Positions 7,505-17,089 are shown, counted from the first letter of the stretch. The stretch is 64,000 nt of DNA from Pseudomonas huaxiensis (GCF_003231275.1 NZ_QKVL01000022.1:1-64000), one strand, 5' to 3'. Made by a program: numbers and translations. Notes: generated by a model from the sequence alone, not told the origin.

Positions 7505-8751
7505 CCCAGGGTTCCTTCCAGTCGAGTGGTAGGCAGTGGCTGCCCGTGGATCAGGCGGTCAATGGCCTCGGCGGTCTTGCGCTGGCCGTGGACGCCGTGG
7601 GCGAGGTGGTAGTCGGCGAAGGCCCGGGCGTTGCGCAGCGCCTGTTGGTAGTGCCCGCACAGCCAGTCGAGGCGGTCGTCGAGCATCTCCTGGCTGGTCA
7701 CGCACTCGCCAAAGAAGCGGGTCTGTTCGAGGTCGTCCTGGTCTTCGCTGTTATTGATGTAGATGACCGGACGGCTCGCCAGGCTGGCCTCTAACGCGGC
7801 GTTGGACATGATGCTGAGCACCACGGAACTCTGCTCGAGCGCCTCGGCCAAGGGCATGTCCGGTGACAGCAGGCGCAGGTTTGACGGCGCTGCCGAGGCG
7901 TCTTTCCAGAATGTCATCGGGCTTCTCGGGTGTGGCTTGAAGCTGACGGGAACCTCCGGGTGGCGGGCCGCCCAGTCGCGGATCAGCGCGTAGGTGCGCT
8001 GATAGCCGGCGCGTTTTTCCTTGTCGGGGCCTACACCCAGCACCAGCACGTGCGGTTCCTTGGTGGCCGGCGGCATGTCGTAGCGCTGATCGATCAGGTA
8101 GGAGCCGGTGAGGATGGCCTGGGTGGTGCCGAAGCGCAGCGTCCGGCGTTGCAGCGCCGCCAGCGAGCTTTGTCCGAACAGCAGGTAATAGTCGTAGTCG
8201 GTCATGCTCAACCGGCGCGAACGCTCGACGGTGGTGGCGTGGGCCAACTGCGCGAGGTGCTTGTCCTGGGCATTGAGGGACAAGCGCAGAAACGGGGTGA
8301 CCAGGCTGCCATGCCGCTCGCTCAGCACCAGCCCCGGCTGGTGATGCCGCGCCAGCCATTCGGCGTAGGCGGCATGGGCGTAGTAACGCAGGGGCACTTT
8401 CGCCGGTGGGCGATACAGCAGCTTCTGTCGGATGGCCACGTCCAGCGGTTCGATGGCAGCTTCGACGACTTCGTGACCGCGCTCGCGCAGCGCTTTGATC
8501 AGCCCGTTCTTGCGGCGCTGCGCCAGCAGTTTCGGTGAGCCGTGAAGCACCAGTATTCGCTTGGAGGCGCTGTCCGGCGCGGTGCTCGCGCGTAGTCGGG
8601 CGCCGATGCCGTACTTGAAATCGAGGATCGCATCACGCACGACCCGCACGGCTGCGCCGATCAGCCCATAACGTTCACGCCAGAGTGCCCAGCGATAGGC
8701 GTCGAGCTGGCGGGCGCGGATTTGCCAGAGGTCTGTGGTTGGATTGGTCAT
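7501..8751 (-). CDS. GT-B-fold glycosyltransferase-like/capsule-type protein
   Basis: 416 aa, first gene of the glycan operon. I cannot place it in a named family with certainty. Two Rossmann-like halves are suggested: ILVLHGSPK near residue 70 and HVLVLGVGPDKEK near 235. SFKPHPRSP near 270 and SIMSNAALEASLASRPVIYIN near 315-335 resemble the nucleotide-binding C-terminal half of GT-B enzymes such as CDP-glycerol glycerophosphotransferases and capsule sialyl/Kdo transferases. There is no signal peptide. ATG at 8751. It likely transfers a sugar or phosphopolyol; this is inference from motifs and context. Confidence 0.65.
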   Translation of the reverse strand: MTNPTTDLWQIRARQLDAYRWALWRERYGLIGAAVRVVRDAILDFKYGIGARLRASTAPDSASKRILVLHGSPKLLAQRRKNGLIKALRERGHEVVEAAIEPLDVAIRQKLLYRPPAKVPLRYYAHAAYAEWLARHHQPGLVLSERHGSLVTPFLRLSLNAQDKHLAQLAHATTVERSRRLSMTDYDYYLLFGQSSLAALQRRTLRFGTTQAILTGSYLIDQRYDMPPATKEPHVLVLGVGPDKEKRAGYQRTYALIRDWAARHPEVPVSFKPHPRSPMTFWKDASAAPSNLRLLSPDMPLAEALEQSSVVLSIMSNAALEASLASRPVIYINNSEDQDDLEQTRFFGECVTSQEMLDDRLDWLCGHYQQALRNARAFADYHLAHGVHGQRKTAEAIDRLIHGQPLPTTRLEGTLG

Positions 8752-8940
8752 CGAAGTTGCTTAGCTTGCTATTGACCAAAAAATGCTAACAGCGTCCGGG
8801 ATCCAATTTTGTCAGTGCTAAGTAAGGTTTAAGTAAATTACAAAGCTGCCGATAAGACATTGCGGACTTTTGCTTTTCAAAATGCAAAGCATCGCGCAAT
8901 CCATTGTTGAACTCCGGTCTTTGCCAGGCGGGTGGTTGTG
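8752..8940 (-). promoter_or_regulatory. AT-rich leader of the glycan operon
   Basis: This 189-bp gap separates the ABC exporter stop (8941) from the first glycan gene (start 8751). Bases about 8800-8890 are clearly AT-richer than the surroundings and probably hold the operon promoter. I cannot assign -35/-10 boxes with confidence. Confidence 0.4.
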
Positions 8941-10749
8941 TTAGCCCACTTTTTCCGCCATTTCGCTGACCTTCCACGCACCATTTCCATCCAGCTCCAG
9001 ATGATGGCTATGGAACCCCGCGAGCGTCGCACGGTGGCCGACGCTCACTAGCACGCTGTCGCTCATGCGTTCGCGCAGCAGCGAATAGAGTGCGTGTTCC
9101 AGGCCTTCGTCCATGGCGGAGGTCGATTCGTCGAGGAAGACGATCCGCGGCTGGTTGACCAGCACCCGGGCAAACGCCAGACGCTGCTGCTCGCCGATGG
9201 ACAGAATGCGCGCCCAGTCATCGCTGATACCCAGCTTGTCCGCGAGATGCGCCAGATTGACCTGGCGCAACGCCTGTTGCAGACGCTCGTCGTCAACCGG
9301 CGACCCCGTGGCCGGATAGGCCACGGCGGTGCGCAGTTCACCCAACGGCAGGTAAGGCCGCTGCGACAGAAACAGTGCCGCCGTGCCGCCCGGGCAGCGC
9401 ACTTCACCTTCGGCATACGGCCAGAGTCCGGCGACGGCGCGGAGCAGGGTGGTCTTGCCGCAACCGGAAGGGCCTTTGATCAGCAATGACTGACCGGGCG
9501 CGAGGCGCAGGTTGAGGTTGTCCAGCAGGTGATGGCCATCGGGGCGCAGTACCTGCAGATCGCGGATCTCCAGAGCCTCGGCCTGGTTCACCCGCGATAC
9601 CTGCGGCAATTCCCGGGCCTGTTCGTTGGCGTCGAGAAAACCGGTCAGCCGGTCCAGTGTCGCGCGGTATTGGGCAAAGGCATCGTAGGACGAGCGGAAA
9701 AACGACAGCGAACCCTGCACCTGGCCGAACGCCTGGGACGTCTGCATCACATCTCCCAGCTTGATCGCCCCACTGAAAAAGCGCGGCGCCTGGAGAATGA
9801 ACGGAAACACCACCGCCACCTGGCTGACGGACAGGTTGAAGCCATCGAATTTCAGGCTCCGGAACACCAGCGCCCAGACATTGCCGATCAACGCCTTGAA
9901 CCGGCCGAGCAAGGTGTCCCGCTCAATCGCCGCGCCTTGATAGAACGCCACGTTTTCCGCGTATTCGCGCAGGCGCATCAACGCATAACGGAAGTTGGCG
10001 GTGAGTTTTTCGTTGAGGAAGTTGAGGCGAATAAGCGGCTTGCCCAGCTTGAACGCGATCCAGGTGGCGACCAGCACGTAGAGGTACACCGCGAATACCA
10101 TGGCGCGCGGCACCTCCACGCCAGCGACGGTCAAGGGCGCCGACAGGCCCCAGAGAATCGCGGTAAAGGCCACCAGCGACACCAGCGCGCTGACCGCGCC
10201 CAGGGTCAGCGACACCGAGCCGGTCACGAAGGCATTCACGTCCAGTTCGATACGCTGGTCCGGGTTATCGACCGGGTGTTCGAGAAACTGTCCGCGGTAA
10301 TAGGCGTCGCCATCCATCCAGTCACGGGTCAGGCGCTCGGTGAGCCAGGTGCGCCAGCGAATGCTGAAGGCCTGGGTCACGTAATAGGTGAACAGCTCGC
10401 GCAGCACATGGATGGTCGCCAGCACCGCGAAGACCCCGAGCAGGTACCAGAACGCCACTTGATCCAGTCCTTGCAAAGCGCTGTAGAAGCCGTTGTACCA
10501 GAAGGAAAAAAGCACATTCAGACGAACCGAAAACAGCGTCAGCAACAGCAAGAGACTGAACACCAGCAGCGGTCGCCAACTGTGTTGCGGTCGCAGGTAC
10601 GGCCCGGCGATCTGCCAGAACTGTTGACCCCACCGGGTAAAGCGCACCACCAGTCTGGCGCAGACCGCGAGCGAGACGAAGGTGATGAGCGAAGCGATCG
10701 CGAGCCAGCGCAGGCTCTCCTGTAGTGCTTGATGCCAGTCCATTTCCAT
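8941..10749 (-). CDS. SbmA/YddA-type ABC transporter, fused permease and ATPase
   Basis: 602 aa inner-membrane half-transporter that probably works as a homodimer. Residues 1-330 are an SbmA/BacA-like membrane domain with about six helices; residues about 395-590 are an ABC ATPase. Visible motifs are Walker A GPSGCGKTT (near 424), the signature LSIGEQQRLAFAR (LSGGQ variant) and Walker B RIVFLDES followed by TSAMD. The domain order matches E. coli YddA and the ABCD/peroxisomal group. Reported cargoes in such families are vitamins, peptides or long-chain compounds. The substrate here is unknown and no pathway gene lies beside it. Confidence 0.9.
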   Translation of the reverse strand: MEMDWHQALQESLRWLAIASLITFVSLAVCARLVVRFTRWGQQFWQIAGPYLRPQHSWRPLLVFSLLLLLTLFSVRLNVLFSFWYNGFYSALQGLDQVAFWYLLGVFAVLATIHVLRELFTYYVTQAFSIRWRTWLTERLTRDWMDGDAYYRGQFLEHPVDNPDQRIELDVNAFVTGSVSLTLGAVSALVSLVAFTAILWGLSAPLTVAGVEVPRAMVFAVYLYVLVATWIAFKLGKPLIRLNFLNEKLTANFRYALMRLREYAENVAFYQGAAIERDTLLGRFKALIGNVWALVFRSLKFDGFNLSVSQVAVVFPFILQAPRFFSGAIKLGDVMQTSQAFGQVQGSLSFFRSSYDAFAQYRATLDRLTGFLDANEQARELPQVSRVNQAEALEIRDLQVLRPDGHHLLDNLNLRLAPGQSLLIKGPSGCGKTTLLRAVAGLWPYAEGEVRCPGGTAALFLSQRPYLPLGELRTAVAYPATGSPVDDERLQQALRQVNLAHLADKLGISDDWARILSIGEQQRLAFARVLVNQPRIVFLDESTSAMDEGLEHALYSLLRERMSDSVLVSVGHRATLAGFHSHHLELDGNGAWKVSEMAEKVG

Positions 10750-10838
10750 CGGCGGGGTTCCACGCGAGATTTGACCTGAGCCTAGATGAGTCGCGAACGT
10801 GCGTGGATGAAGGAATCTTTAATGGAGAAAATACGGGA

Positions 10839-10856
10839 GGAGTACAGATGTACTCC
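10839..10856. repeat. Inverted repeat GGAGTACA-GA-TGTACTCC
   Basis: Eight-bp perfect arms, 10 bases past the stop of the minus-strand MFS gene ending at 10867. The arms equal those at 5770-5787. On the minus strand the sequence then runs into CCCGTATTTTC, a weak T tract, so transcript termination is one explanation. Confidence 0.6.
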
Positions 10857-10866
10857 ATCCGTGTTT

Positions 10867-12084
10867 TTAGTGGGCCAGACCCATTTGGCTGCGCTGGCTT
10901 CGCCACATGAGTCGTCCAACGGTGATGGCCCAGTTGGCCAGGGCAATCACCAGCACCAGTTGCAACAGCGCGGGGATGCCGGCGTGGACGATGATCGAGC
11001 CGGCCAGCAACGGGAAGCCGAAAACCCCGACGAAGTAGGCAAGGCTGAACAGCAGCAGCGCCTGCGCGGTGTGGCCGCTGGGTGCTTCATTGGCCGCCAG
11101 GCCATTGATTACCGAGTAGGTCAGGCCGTAGCCGACGCCGAGGACGATGGCGGCAAGCAGGTAGGTGGTGGCGCTGTCGACCAGGAACATGAACATCAGC
11201 ACCGACACCACCATCAGCGCGGTCAACACGCAGGACGTACGGTAGGGATCGCGCTTGACGATAAAACCCGCGATCAGCATCCGGCAGGAGATGGCTGCCG
11301 ACATGAAACCAAGGAAAAACAATGAGTAATCCAGATGTTTTAGCGTGGCGTATGAAGTCTGGAAACTGGACAGTCCGCCGAAGATCGCACCGCCCAGGCC
11401 CACCATGAGAATGGCGAACGCGGCTTTGGAACTGAGCACCGAACGTGCCGCAGCGGGGGTGATCCGGCACACCACCACCGGCCCGAGACTGGCTTGTTGC
11501 TGTCGAATCCGCGGGCCCATCAGCAGGAAGAGCGCGCCGCCCAGCAGGCTTGCCGCCGCCGCGACGACAAAGGCCGCTTCTACCGGATACCCCAGGGCTT
11601 CCGACAGTCGCCCGACCAGAGGGCCGGTGCCAATGCCGGTCATCATGCTGCCTGAAAGCAAGGCGAAGTACCTGACCCTTCGTGCCGGCTCGACGATCAT
11701 CGCCACGATGATCGGGCCCAGGGTGTAGAACACGCCCCAGCCAAAACCGAGCAACAGGCCGAACAGCAGCAATGCGGTGCCGATGCCGGGGACCAGGGCA
11801 AAGCCCAGGCAGGCGGCGGCGAGGAACACCGCGCCGGTCGCGATGGCTTTTGGCGCGCCCATCCTGTCGGTCAGGTGCCCGGAAAAGATCACGGCGAGGA
11901 AGGTGCTGAGCATGGCCACGGAAATCACCGAGCCCGCATCGGACTCGCTGCCGCCATGGGCACTGAGCATCTTCGCCAGCAGGAAGGTGGTGCCGTACGA
12001 CAGCGAAAGCAGGTAGCTGCTCAGGCAGAACGTGCCGAACAACCCAGGCGCGGGCACCGCGCCTGTATCGGATACCGAGGACAT
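10867..12084 (-). CDS. MFS transporter
   Basis: 405 aa, about 12 TM helices, inner membrane. The DRMGAPKAI loop between helices 2 and 3 matches the MFS A-motif region. It is the last gene of a minus-strand group, 31 bp after the MFS gene that ends at 12116. It starts with ATG at 12084 shortly after GGAG. A stop-proximal inverted repeat follows. The substrate is unknown. It is only distantly related to the preceding MFS protein, so this is not a recent duplication. Confidence 0.87.
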   Translation of the reverse strand: MSSVSDTGAVPAPGLFGTFCLSSYLLSLSYGTTFLLAKMLSAHGGSESDAGSVISVAMLSTFLAVIFSGHLTDRMGAPKAIATGAVFLAAACLGFALVPGIGTALLLFGLLLGFGWGVFYTLGPIIVAMIVEPARRVRYFALLSGSMMTGIGTGPLVGRLSEALGYPVEAAFVVAAAASLLGGALFLLMGPRIRQQQASLGPVVVCRITPAAARSVLSSKAAFAILMVGLGGAIFGGLSSFQTSYATLKHLDYSLFFLGFMSAAISCRMLIAGFIVKRDPYRTSCVLTALMVVSVLMFMFLVDSATTYLLAAIVLGVGYGLTYSVINGLAANEAPSGHTAQALLLFSLAYFVGVFGFPLLAGSIIVHAGIPALLQLVLVIALANWAITVGRLMWRSQRSQMGLAH

Positions 12085-12115
12085 CGTGTTCTCCGTGATT
12101 GATAAGGCGGCTCAT

Positions 12116-13354
12116 CTAATCACGGCTTTCTCCCAGGACAGGTGTGAGATCGCTGGAGTGAAGATTGTGCGCGCCCGATGTATTCGCCGTTGCCGCCGCA
12201 AAACCGTGCTGCCGGGCCGCCCACACCACCACTAATGTCGCGCTCAACAGGACCAGCAGGGCCGGCGGGAAGGCGCCGACACCGAAGCGGTCCAGCAACA
12301 CGCCGCCGAGAAGGCCGCCACCGGCGATCGCCAGGTTCCAGGCCGTGACCAGCATCGACTGCGCAACATCAGCGGCGCTCCCGGCGGTATTGGCCAGGCT
12401 GGTTTGCAGCAGCGTGGGCACGCCACCGAAGGCCAGGCCCCAGACGGCCACCGCCGCATACACCAGGGCCGGGATATCGCTCGCCACGCCCAGCGCCAGC
12501 GAAGCCAGGCCGAACAGCAGCGTACTGGCCAGGGTGAGGGTGCGCAGATGACGGTCGATCAGCACACCGATGACCCAGATGCCCAGCAGCGAACTCACGC
12601 CGAACACCAGCAGCACCAGGCCGGTGCTCTCGGCCATATCGGCCGCCGCGAGGAAGGGCGCGATGTAGGTGTAGAGAATGTTGTGCGCCAGCACGAAAGC
12701 CAGCACCACGAAAAGCACCGAACGCACCCCAGCCAGGTTGAACACCTGCCCCAGCGAGCGCTGTTGGTCCGCCGTCTGCCCGGCAAAATCCGGGACCTTG
12801 ATACGCACCCAGAGCATCAACCCCAGCGCCAGAACGCTCATGATGCCGAAGCACAGGCGCCAGCCCAGCAAGGTGCCGAGTGCGGTGCCGGCCGGCACGC
12901 CGAGCGCCAGCGCTACTGGCGTACCGACCATCGCGATGGCGATGGCTTTGCCTTTCTGGTGCTCGGGCACCATGCGCGCGGCGTAGCCGGCGATCAGCGC
13001 CCAGAGCAGGCCAGCGGACATGCCGGCGAGAAAGCGCGCCACCAGCGTCAGCACATAGTTGCCGGAGAGTGCAGTGAGGGTATTGGCGACGACGAAGCCG
13101 GCAATCGCTACCAGCAACAAGGGGCGTCGACGCAGGCCTTGGGTCAGGGTGGTCAGCGGGATGGCGGCCAGCAGCGAGCCGATGGCATAGACCGTGACGA
13201 GTTGCCCGGCCAGTGCCTCGGAAACCCCCAGGCCCGCGCTGATCTGCGGCAGCAAGCCGGCTGGCAGCGCTTCGGTCAGAACGGTGACGAAGCCAGCGAG
13301 TGCGAGGGCCAGGAGGGCGGCAATCGGTAAGGGTTTCTGGGTGCGGTTGCTCAT
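12116..13354 (-). CDS. MFS transporter, AraJ/SotB-like DHA1 group
   Basis: 412 aa, about 12 TM helices. FVTVLTEALPAGLLPQIS in helix 1 and the QGLRRRPLLL loop are characteristic of AraJ/SotB/NepI-type DHA1 exporters, which pump out sugars, purine ribosides or drugs. Its ATG overlaps the stop of the preceding dehydrogenase (ATGA), so the two are coupled. The divergent LysR at 14517 is the likely regulator. Confidence 0.9.
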   Translation of the reverse strand: MSNRTQKPLPIAALLALALAGFVTVLTEALPAGLLPQISAGLGVSEALAGQLVTVYAIGSLLAAIPLTTLTQGLRRRPLLLVAIAGFVVANTLTALSGNYVLTLVARFLAGMSAGLLWALIAGYAARMVPEHQKGKAIAIAMVGTPVALALGVPAGTALGTLLGWRLCFGIMSVLALGLMLWVRIKVPDFAGQTADQQRSLGQVFNLAGVRSVLFVVLAFVLAHNILYTYIAPFLAAADMAESTGLVLLVFGVSSLLGIWVIGVLIDRHLRTLTLASTLLFGLASLALGVASDIPALVYAAVAVWGLAFGGVPTLLQTSLANTAGSAADVAQSMLVTAWNLAIAGGGLLGGVLLDRFGVGAFPPALLVLLSATLVVVWAARQHGFAAATANTSGAHNLHSSDLTPVLGESRD

Positions 13355-14400
13355 TGCCCGGCCTCCCGCGCAACGACCACTTTGCCGCTCACACCACCGG
13401 TTTCCAGCAGACGGTGCGCCTCGATCAGCCGCGTGGCATCCAGCGGATGGAGCACCTGGCTTGAGGTAGAGCGCAGTACGCCGGCGTCCACCAGCGCGGC
13501 GACTTCGTTGAGAATCTGATGCTGCGCGATCATGTCCAGTGTCCGGTACAGCGGCCGGGTGAACACCATTTCCCAGTGCAGCGACACGCTTTTGGCTTTG
13601 AAAGGCGTGGCGTCCAGGGTGTCGTGGTCGTCGATGATGGCCAGCCGGCCTTGTGGCGCGATCAGTTCCGCCAGCTCATGCAGGTGATCGGCGGTGTGCG
13701 AAAGCGCCGCCACGTGGCTGACCGGTGCGACCGCCAGTGCACTGACCTGCGCCGCTAGCGGCGCGCGGTGGTCGATGACGTGATGAGCGCCCAGGGCGAG
13801 GCACCAGTCGCGACTCTGCCCACGGGACGCCGTGGCGATGACCGTCATACCGGTCAACCGGCGCGCAAGCTGGATCAGCATCGAGCCAACACCGCCGGCG
13901 GCGCCGAGCACCAAGAGGCTGCCAGCATGGGCCGGTTTGCCCGGCGGCACGGCGAGGCGGTCGAACAGCAGTTGCCAGGCCGTCAGCGCTGTCAGCGGCA
14001 ACGCCGCCGCCTCGGCGTAGCCCAGGCTTTGCGGCATGTGCCCGACGATGCGTTCGTCCACCAGTTGGTATTGCGCGTTGCTGCCGCTGCGATCGAAAGA
14101 GCCCGCGTAATAGACCTTCTGGCCGGGCTGGAACAGCGTCACCGCGCTACCGACGGCTTCGACTATCCCGGCGGCATCCCAGCCCAGGCAGCGGACGGAG
14201 TCGGGCGTCGACACCAGGCCTGCGCGGACCTTGGTGTCCAGCGGATTCACCGAGACCGCGTGAACGGCCACTCGCACGTCGTGCGGTCCGGGCTCCGGGC
14301 GTTCGACCTCGATATCGGTCAGGCACAAAGGGTCGGCCAGCGACGATCCTCGGCGAAAGCCGACGGCCGTCATGGGGGAGCGGAGGGTAGGGTGCGTCAC
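13351..14400 (-). CDS. Zinc-type alcohol dehydrogenase/quinone oxidoreductase (MDR family)
   Basis: 349 aa medium-chain dehydrogenase. The N-terminal GroES-like half (AVHAVSVNPLDTKVRAG) precedes a Rossmann half with VLGAAGGVGSMLIQLARR near residue 165. It lacks a structural zinc Cys cluster, as quinone-oxidoreductase-like members do, so reduction of an enone or quinone with NADPH is more likely than alcohol oxidation. It is the first gene of the dehydrogenase-MFS operon and diverges from the LysR gene at 14517. That layout fits detoxification of an electrophile followed by export; this is inference. Confidence 0.86.
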   Translation of the reverse strand: MTHPTLRSPMTAVGFRRGSSLADPLCLTDIEVERPEPGPHDVRVAVHAVSVNPLDTKVRAGLVSTPDSVRCLGWDAAGIVEAVGSAVTLFQPGQKVYYAGSFDRSGSNAQYQLVDERIVGHMPQSLGYAEAAALPLTALTAWQLLFDRLAVPPGKPAHAGSLLVLGAAGGVGSMLIQLARRLTGMTVIATASRGQSRDWCLALGAHHVIDHRAPLAAQVSALAVAPVSHVAALSHTADHLHELAELIAPQGRLAIIDDHDTLDATPFKAKSVSLHWEMVFTRPLYRTLDMIAQHQILNEVAALVDAGVLRSTSSQVLHPLDATRLIEAHRLLETGGVSGKVVVAREAGQ

Positions 14401-14467
14401 AGCGATGTCCTTGATTCGATAAACCAGGCGGAGACGATAGAAATCCGGCGATTAAAGAAAAAGCCGA

Positions 14468-14501
14468 GTAGAGTTCCTTGCTCTACGGACTGGAATGTCC
14501 G
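14468..14501. promoter_or_regulatory. Nested inverted repeats in divergent promoter
   Basis: GTAGAG-N7-CTCTAC (14468-14486) overlaps CGGAC-N6-GTCCG (14486-14501) in the 116-bp gap between the dehydrogenase and LysR genes. They are candidate operator half-sites for that LysR protein. Confidence 0.4.
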
Positions 14502-14516
14502 CAATCAAGGTAGTGT

Positions 14517-15419
14517 ATGGACCGCTTGAATGGATTTGCCGTGTTTGTCCAGGTCGCGGAAACCCGCAGCTTTGTCGCGGCCGGCAGGCTGCTGGGTGTT
14601 TCCGCGTCCGCCGTGGGTAAGAGCGTGGTGCGTCTGGAAGAGCGGCTGGGCGTGCGGTTGTTCCATCGCAGTACGCGCAGCGTCACGCTGACGGCCGAAG
14701 GTGCGCTGTTTCTGGAGCGCAGCCGGCGGATCCTGTCTGAAATCGAGGCGGCGGAGCTGGAGTTGTCCGAGGCCAGTGCCGCGCCGCGCGGGCGCTTGCG
14801 GGTGAGCCTGCCGCTGGTGAGCCCGCTGGTCTTGCCGGTACTCGCTGACTTTATGCGCGACTACCCCGACATCGAGCTGGACCTGGATTTCACCGACCGG
14901 CTGGTGGATGTGATCGAGGAGGGCTTCGACGCCGTGGTGCGCACCGGCGAGCCCAGCGACTCGCGCCTGACCGCCCGCCGGCTGGGCGCCTTCCGTTCGA
15001 TACTGGTCGCGTCACCGGCCTATCTGGCGCGGCGCGGCACGCCCAAGGTGCCCGAGGACCTGCTGCAACACACCTGCCTTCACTACCGCTTTCCCTACAG
15101 CGGCAAGCTCGAACACTGGTCGCTGCAACAGACGCCCGGCACGGCCGAGCTGCAACTGCCGACCTCAATGATCTGCAACAACATCGAGACCCGGGTGCAT
15201 TTCGTGTTGCAAGGGCTGGGCATCGCCTGCCTGCCGGACTTTTCCATCCGCGAGCTGCTTGCCGATGGCCAGCTCGTGGCGGTGCTGGATGACCATGAGG
15301 GTCGCAGCGGGGTGTTCAATGTGCTGTGGCCGGCCAGCAAGCACGCGTCGCCGAAAGTCCGGGTGTTCGTCGATTACCTGTGTGCCCGGGTGTTTCCTGC
15401 GCAAGACGCACACCGCTGA
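14517..15419 (+). CDS. LysR-family transcriptional regulator
   Basis: 300 aa, the usual family length. The N-terminal HTH is at about residues 1-60 (MDRLNGFAVFVQVAETRSF, then SASAVGKSVVRLEERLG, RLFHRSTR) and the effector domain covers about 90-295. It belongs to the LysR subgroup often found beside MDR oxidoreductase and MFS genes. ATG at 14517. It probably controls the divergent dehydrogenase-MFS-MFS operon. The inducer is unknown. Confidence 0.92.
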   Translation: MDRLNGFAVFVQVAETRSFVAAGRLLGVSASAVGKSVVRLEERLGVRLFHRSTRSVTLTAEGALFLERSRRILSEIEAAELELSEASAAPRGRLRVSLPLVSPLVLPVLADFMRDYPDIELDLDFTDRLVDVIEEGFDAVVRTGEPSDSRLTARRLGAFRSILVASPAYLARRGTPKVPEDLLQHTCLHYRFPYSGKLEHWSLQQTPGTAELQLPTSMICNNIETRVHFVLQGLGIACLPDFSIRELLADGQLVAVLDDHEGRSGVFNVLWPASKHASPKVRVFVDYLCARVFPAQDAHR

Positions 15420-15487
15420 CGCCGGCTGGTTGAAACCCCCACCCGGGCGCTCTAGCGCTTGATATCGCCTTTGACTGTTCTGCCTAA

Positions 15488-15520
15488 CGCCGCCTCGGAA
15501 CTCCGGGGCGGCGTTTTTGT
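15488..15520 (+). terminator. Rho-independent terminator
   Basis: CGCCGCC (15488-15494) pairs with GGCGGCG (15507-15513) and is followed by TTTTTGTTTT. It ends the LysR transcript (stop 15419) before the catabolic island. Confidence 0.85.
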
Positions 15521-15621
15521 TTTGCACGGCCCTAAAGATTTTCGATTGACATGAATCAGTATCTGTTCGAGTATTTCGTTTAAGTGATTTATGTATATCG
15601 CACAGCGATACGGAGAATAAA

Positions 15622-16959
15622 TTGTACGATCCACTGGTCAATGCGCACCCAGGCGTCGGATTGCCACATTCCGCGTCCTACTGGGTAGATACGGCGGGCA
15701 ACGCACCGCAGGATGATGGGCCGGTCACCGGGGCCATGGACGTTGAAGTCGCGATCATTGGCGCCGGTTACACAGGTTTGAGTTGCGCGCTGCACCTGGC
15801 CCGTGAGCACGGGATTCACGCCGTGGTCCTGGAGGCGAATCAGGTGGCCTGGGGCTGCAGCGGTCGCAATGGCAGCTTCGCCCGTATTTCCGGAGGGCGG
15901 GTGCCGCTGGCCGAGCTGATCGAGCGCTATGGCGTCAGCACGGCGAAAGCCTATTTCGATGAAATGTCGGCGGGGCTGAACACCGTGCGCGGGCTGATTC
16001 GTGAAGGGAAGATCGAGTGCGACGCGCAGCCGGACGGCGTGTTCAAGGTCGCCAGTCATGCCGGGCATGTGGCGGCGCTCAAGCGCGAAGTCGGCCTGTA
16101 TAACGACGTCTTGAAGTACGGCGCCCGCTTTGTCGAAGCAGCGCAGGTACATGGGGTGCACAGCGGCGCGGAGGCCTTCGGGGCGCTGTATATGCCGGAC
16201 GGCTTTTCCATGCACCCGCTGAAACTGGCCTGGGGTATCCAGCGCCTGGCCCGCGAAGCCGGGGCCAAGGTCCATGTGGCCTCGCCGGTGACCGACTGGC
16301 AAAGCGACAACGGCCGCCATCGCCTGGTGACGCCGGGCGGCGTGGTGACCGCTCGCCGCGTGGTGGTTGCCACCAACGGCTACACCTCCGGCGCGCTGAA
16401 CAAGGCCACGGCCGGACGGGTGTTGCCGGTCCACTCGCAGATCATCGTCACGCGCCCGCTGAGCGCCGAAGAGAAACGCCAGAGCCTGGCGGGCAGCGAA
16501 TGCATGTTCGATACCCGCAACCTGCTCTCGTATTACCGCCGCCTGCCGGACGACCGCATTCTGTTTGGCGGCCGCAGCGCCATCACCGGCCGTGATGCGG
16601 AAAACCCGCGCCACCGGCAGAACCTGCACGACGCGTTGTGCCGCAAGTTTCCGGCGTTGCAGGGCATCGAGGTGGATTACAACTGGGGCGGCTGGGTCGC
16701 GGTCAGCGAAAACTCACTGCCGTTCATTTGTCGCGTGCCGGGCCTGGACAATGTGTTTTCCGGCGGCGGTTATGCCGGGAGCGGTGTGTCGTTCTCGGTG
16801 CAGACCGGCAAGCGTCTGGCGCAGATGGTGGCCGGCGATGAGCAGCCCACCGGCATCGATTTTCTCCACCAGAGCCCGAGACGGTTTCCGTTCCAGCCGT
16901 TCCTGCGCGTCGGCCAGCGGATGGCCTACGCCTGGTACCGTTTCAAGGATGCACAGTAA
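15622..16959 (+). CDS. FAD-dependent amine oxidase/oxidoreductase (PuuB/OrdL-like)
   Basis: 445 aa DAO-family flavoprotein. The dinucleotide motif IIGAGYTGLS is at residues 45-53, followed by the ribose-binding ALHLAREHG..VVLEAN. A C-terminal GGGYAGSGVSFSVQTG segment binds FAD. It resembles gamma-glutamylputrescine oxidase and related enzymes that oxidise a secondary or primary amine to an aldehyde or imine with H2O2 release. The start is TTG at 15622, with CGGAG 6 bases upstream; no ATG is available before residue 39. It is the first gene of the catabolic island and lies 130 bp before the binding-protein genes. Confidence 0.87.
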   Translation: MYDPLVNAHPGVGLPHSASYWVDTAGNAPQDDGPVTGAMDVEVAIIGAGYTGLSCALHLAREHGIHAVVLEANQVAWGCSGRNGSFARISGGRVPLAELIERYGVSTAKAYFDEMSAGLNTVRGLIREGKIECDAQPDGVFKVASHAGHVAALKREVGLYNDVLKYGARFVEAAQVHGVHSGAEAFGALYMPDGFSMHPLKLAWGIQRLAREAGAKVHVASPVTDWQSDNGRHRLVTPGGVVTARRVVVATNGYTSGALNKATAGRVLPVHSQIIVTRPLSAEEKRQSLAGSECMFDTRNLLSYYRRLPDDRILFGGRSAITGRDAENPRHRQNLHDALCRKFPALQGIEVDYNWGGWVAVSENSLPFICRVPGLDNVFSGGGYAGSGVSFSVQTGKRLAQMVAGDEQPTGIDFLHQSPRRFPFQPFLRVGQRMAYAWYRFKDAQ

Positions 16960-17089
16960 GCAGCGAGACCGGCCCGCAGTGGCCAGCGAGGCAGACGGGC
17001 AACGTCTCCCGGTATAACAACAGCAACAGGGGCCGCAACGCCCGGCGTTCGATTCAACTGTCTAATTACAATAACCTCAGGAGTTGAAA

